Below are positions 63,888-64,000 of a stretch of 64,000 nucleotides of DNA, in pieces. The stretch is from an uncultured Chlorobiaceae bacterium (GTDB lineage Bacteria; Bacteroidota; Chlorobiia; Chlorobiales; Chlorobiaceae): the NCBI GenBank assembly GCA_903915955.1, contig CAIWUU010000174.1, positions 1 through 64,000 on the forward strand. The letters are read 5' to 3'. The notes under the pieces are model-generated. The model made no database searches. It saw only the letters and a program-made list of their open reading frames with translations, and was not told the origin of the DNA. Made by a program: the position numbers and the translations under genes. Every line of letters begins with the position of its first letter. The stretch's first letter is position 1.

Positions 63888-64000
63888 GCTCTCATTCTTG
63901 TTCTATGAAGTCAGACCGAAACAAGGGGTATGCGGCTTGCTCTTATTACCGTAATATGTTACTTTGGAAGTAAGTTGTTGGGCTGTGCTCTCTTAATAAA

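Noticed and set aside
1-64000. Mobile elements, CRISPR arrays, rRNA and prophage
   Set aside because: No transposase or integrase gene, no regularly spaced repeats and no rRNA sequence were seen; the holin-X-like gene is not phage-specific.

Overview
The window looks like core chromosome of a green sulfur bacterium (Chlorobiaceae, Chlorobium/Pelodictyon type). This is inferred from gene content and protein character, not from a database search. The supporting signs are a Gram-negative envelope gene set (BamA, TamB, LptC, Skp, LpxB, LpxL, RfaE2, KdsD), a Bacteroidetes/Chlorobi-type RNA polymerase omega subunit, a 35-residue basic mS38/bS22-like ribosomal protein, type 2 IPP isomerase paired with a polyprenyl synthase, a succinyl-CoA ligase alpha subunit (used in the reductive TCA cycle of this group), and short intergenic gaps with few strong Shine-Dalgarno sites. 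I see no rRNA, CRISPR array, transposase, integrase or prophage.

Layout. 0.1-8.8 kb is a leftward run, rfaE2-like, tamB, coaBC, type 4 uracil-DNA glycosylase, dnaB and a possible 63-codon ORF. 8.9-10.6 kb goes rightward with an LpxL-type acyltransferase, a glutaredoxin-like protein and a small membrane protein, closed by a clear intrinsic terminator. 10.8-20.6 kb is a rightward translation/RNA block: rimP, nusA, infB, rbfA, truB, ribF, rpsO, yicC, gmk, rpoZ and a glyoxalase-fold gene. 20.6-22.9 kb is leftward: a GlmU-type uridylyltransferase, panD, lptC and skp. An FkbM methyltransferase (23.3-24.0 kb, rightward) follows, flanked on one side by dprA and on the other by a decayed second copy of the dprA 3' end. 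dprA, a polyprenyl synthase and fni run leftward, then an ABC permease (rightward), an MsbA-like exporter and a GlmM-like mutase (leftward).

32-38.9 kb is mostly rightward: rpsT, ruvA, folC, rho, the mS38-like small protein, tRNA-Lys(UUU), tRNA-Leu(GAG), etfB, etfA and a bifunctional nuclease. bamA and uppS face them. gatA and sucD follow, then kdsD (leftward), a one-TM protein and a Wzx-type flippase. 47.9-51.4 kb is a leftward stress-sensing locus: a phosphohexomutase, an ECF sigma factor, a one-TM protein placed like an anti-sigma factor, and two Spy/CnrR-like proteins. lpxB and a small membrane protein precede a 1148-residue GH13-type protein. The right end holds three small YqjD/YqjE-like membrane-associated proteins, an SDR, a ModD-like phosphoribosyltransferase, an unknown membrane protein coupled to a SpoU methyltransferase, TerC and an ALDH3-type aldehyde dehydrogenase.

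Most of the window is ordinary core genome. The points most worth a second look are the dprA-tail duplication around the FkbM gene, the ECF/Spy locus, the large GH13-like protein with an altered region IV motif, and the microprotein gene before the tRNA pair.
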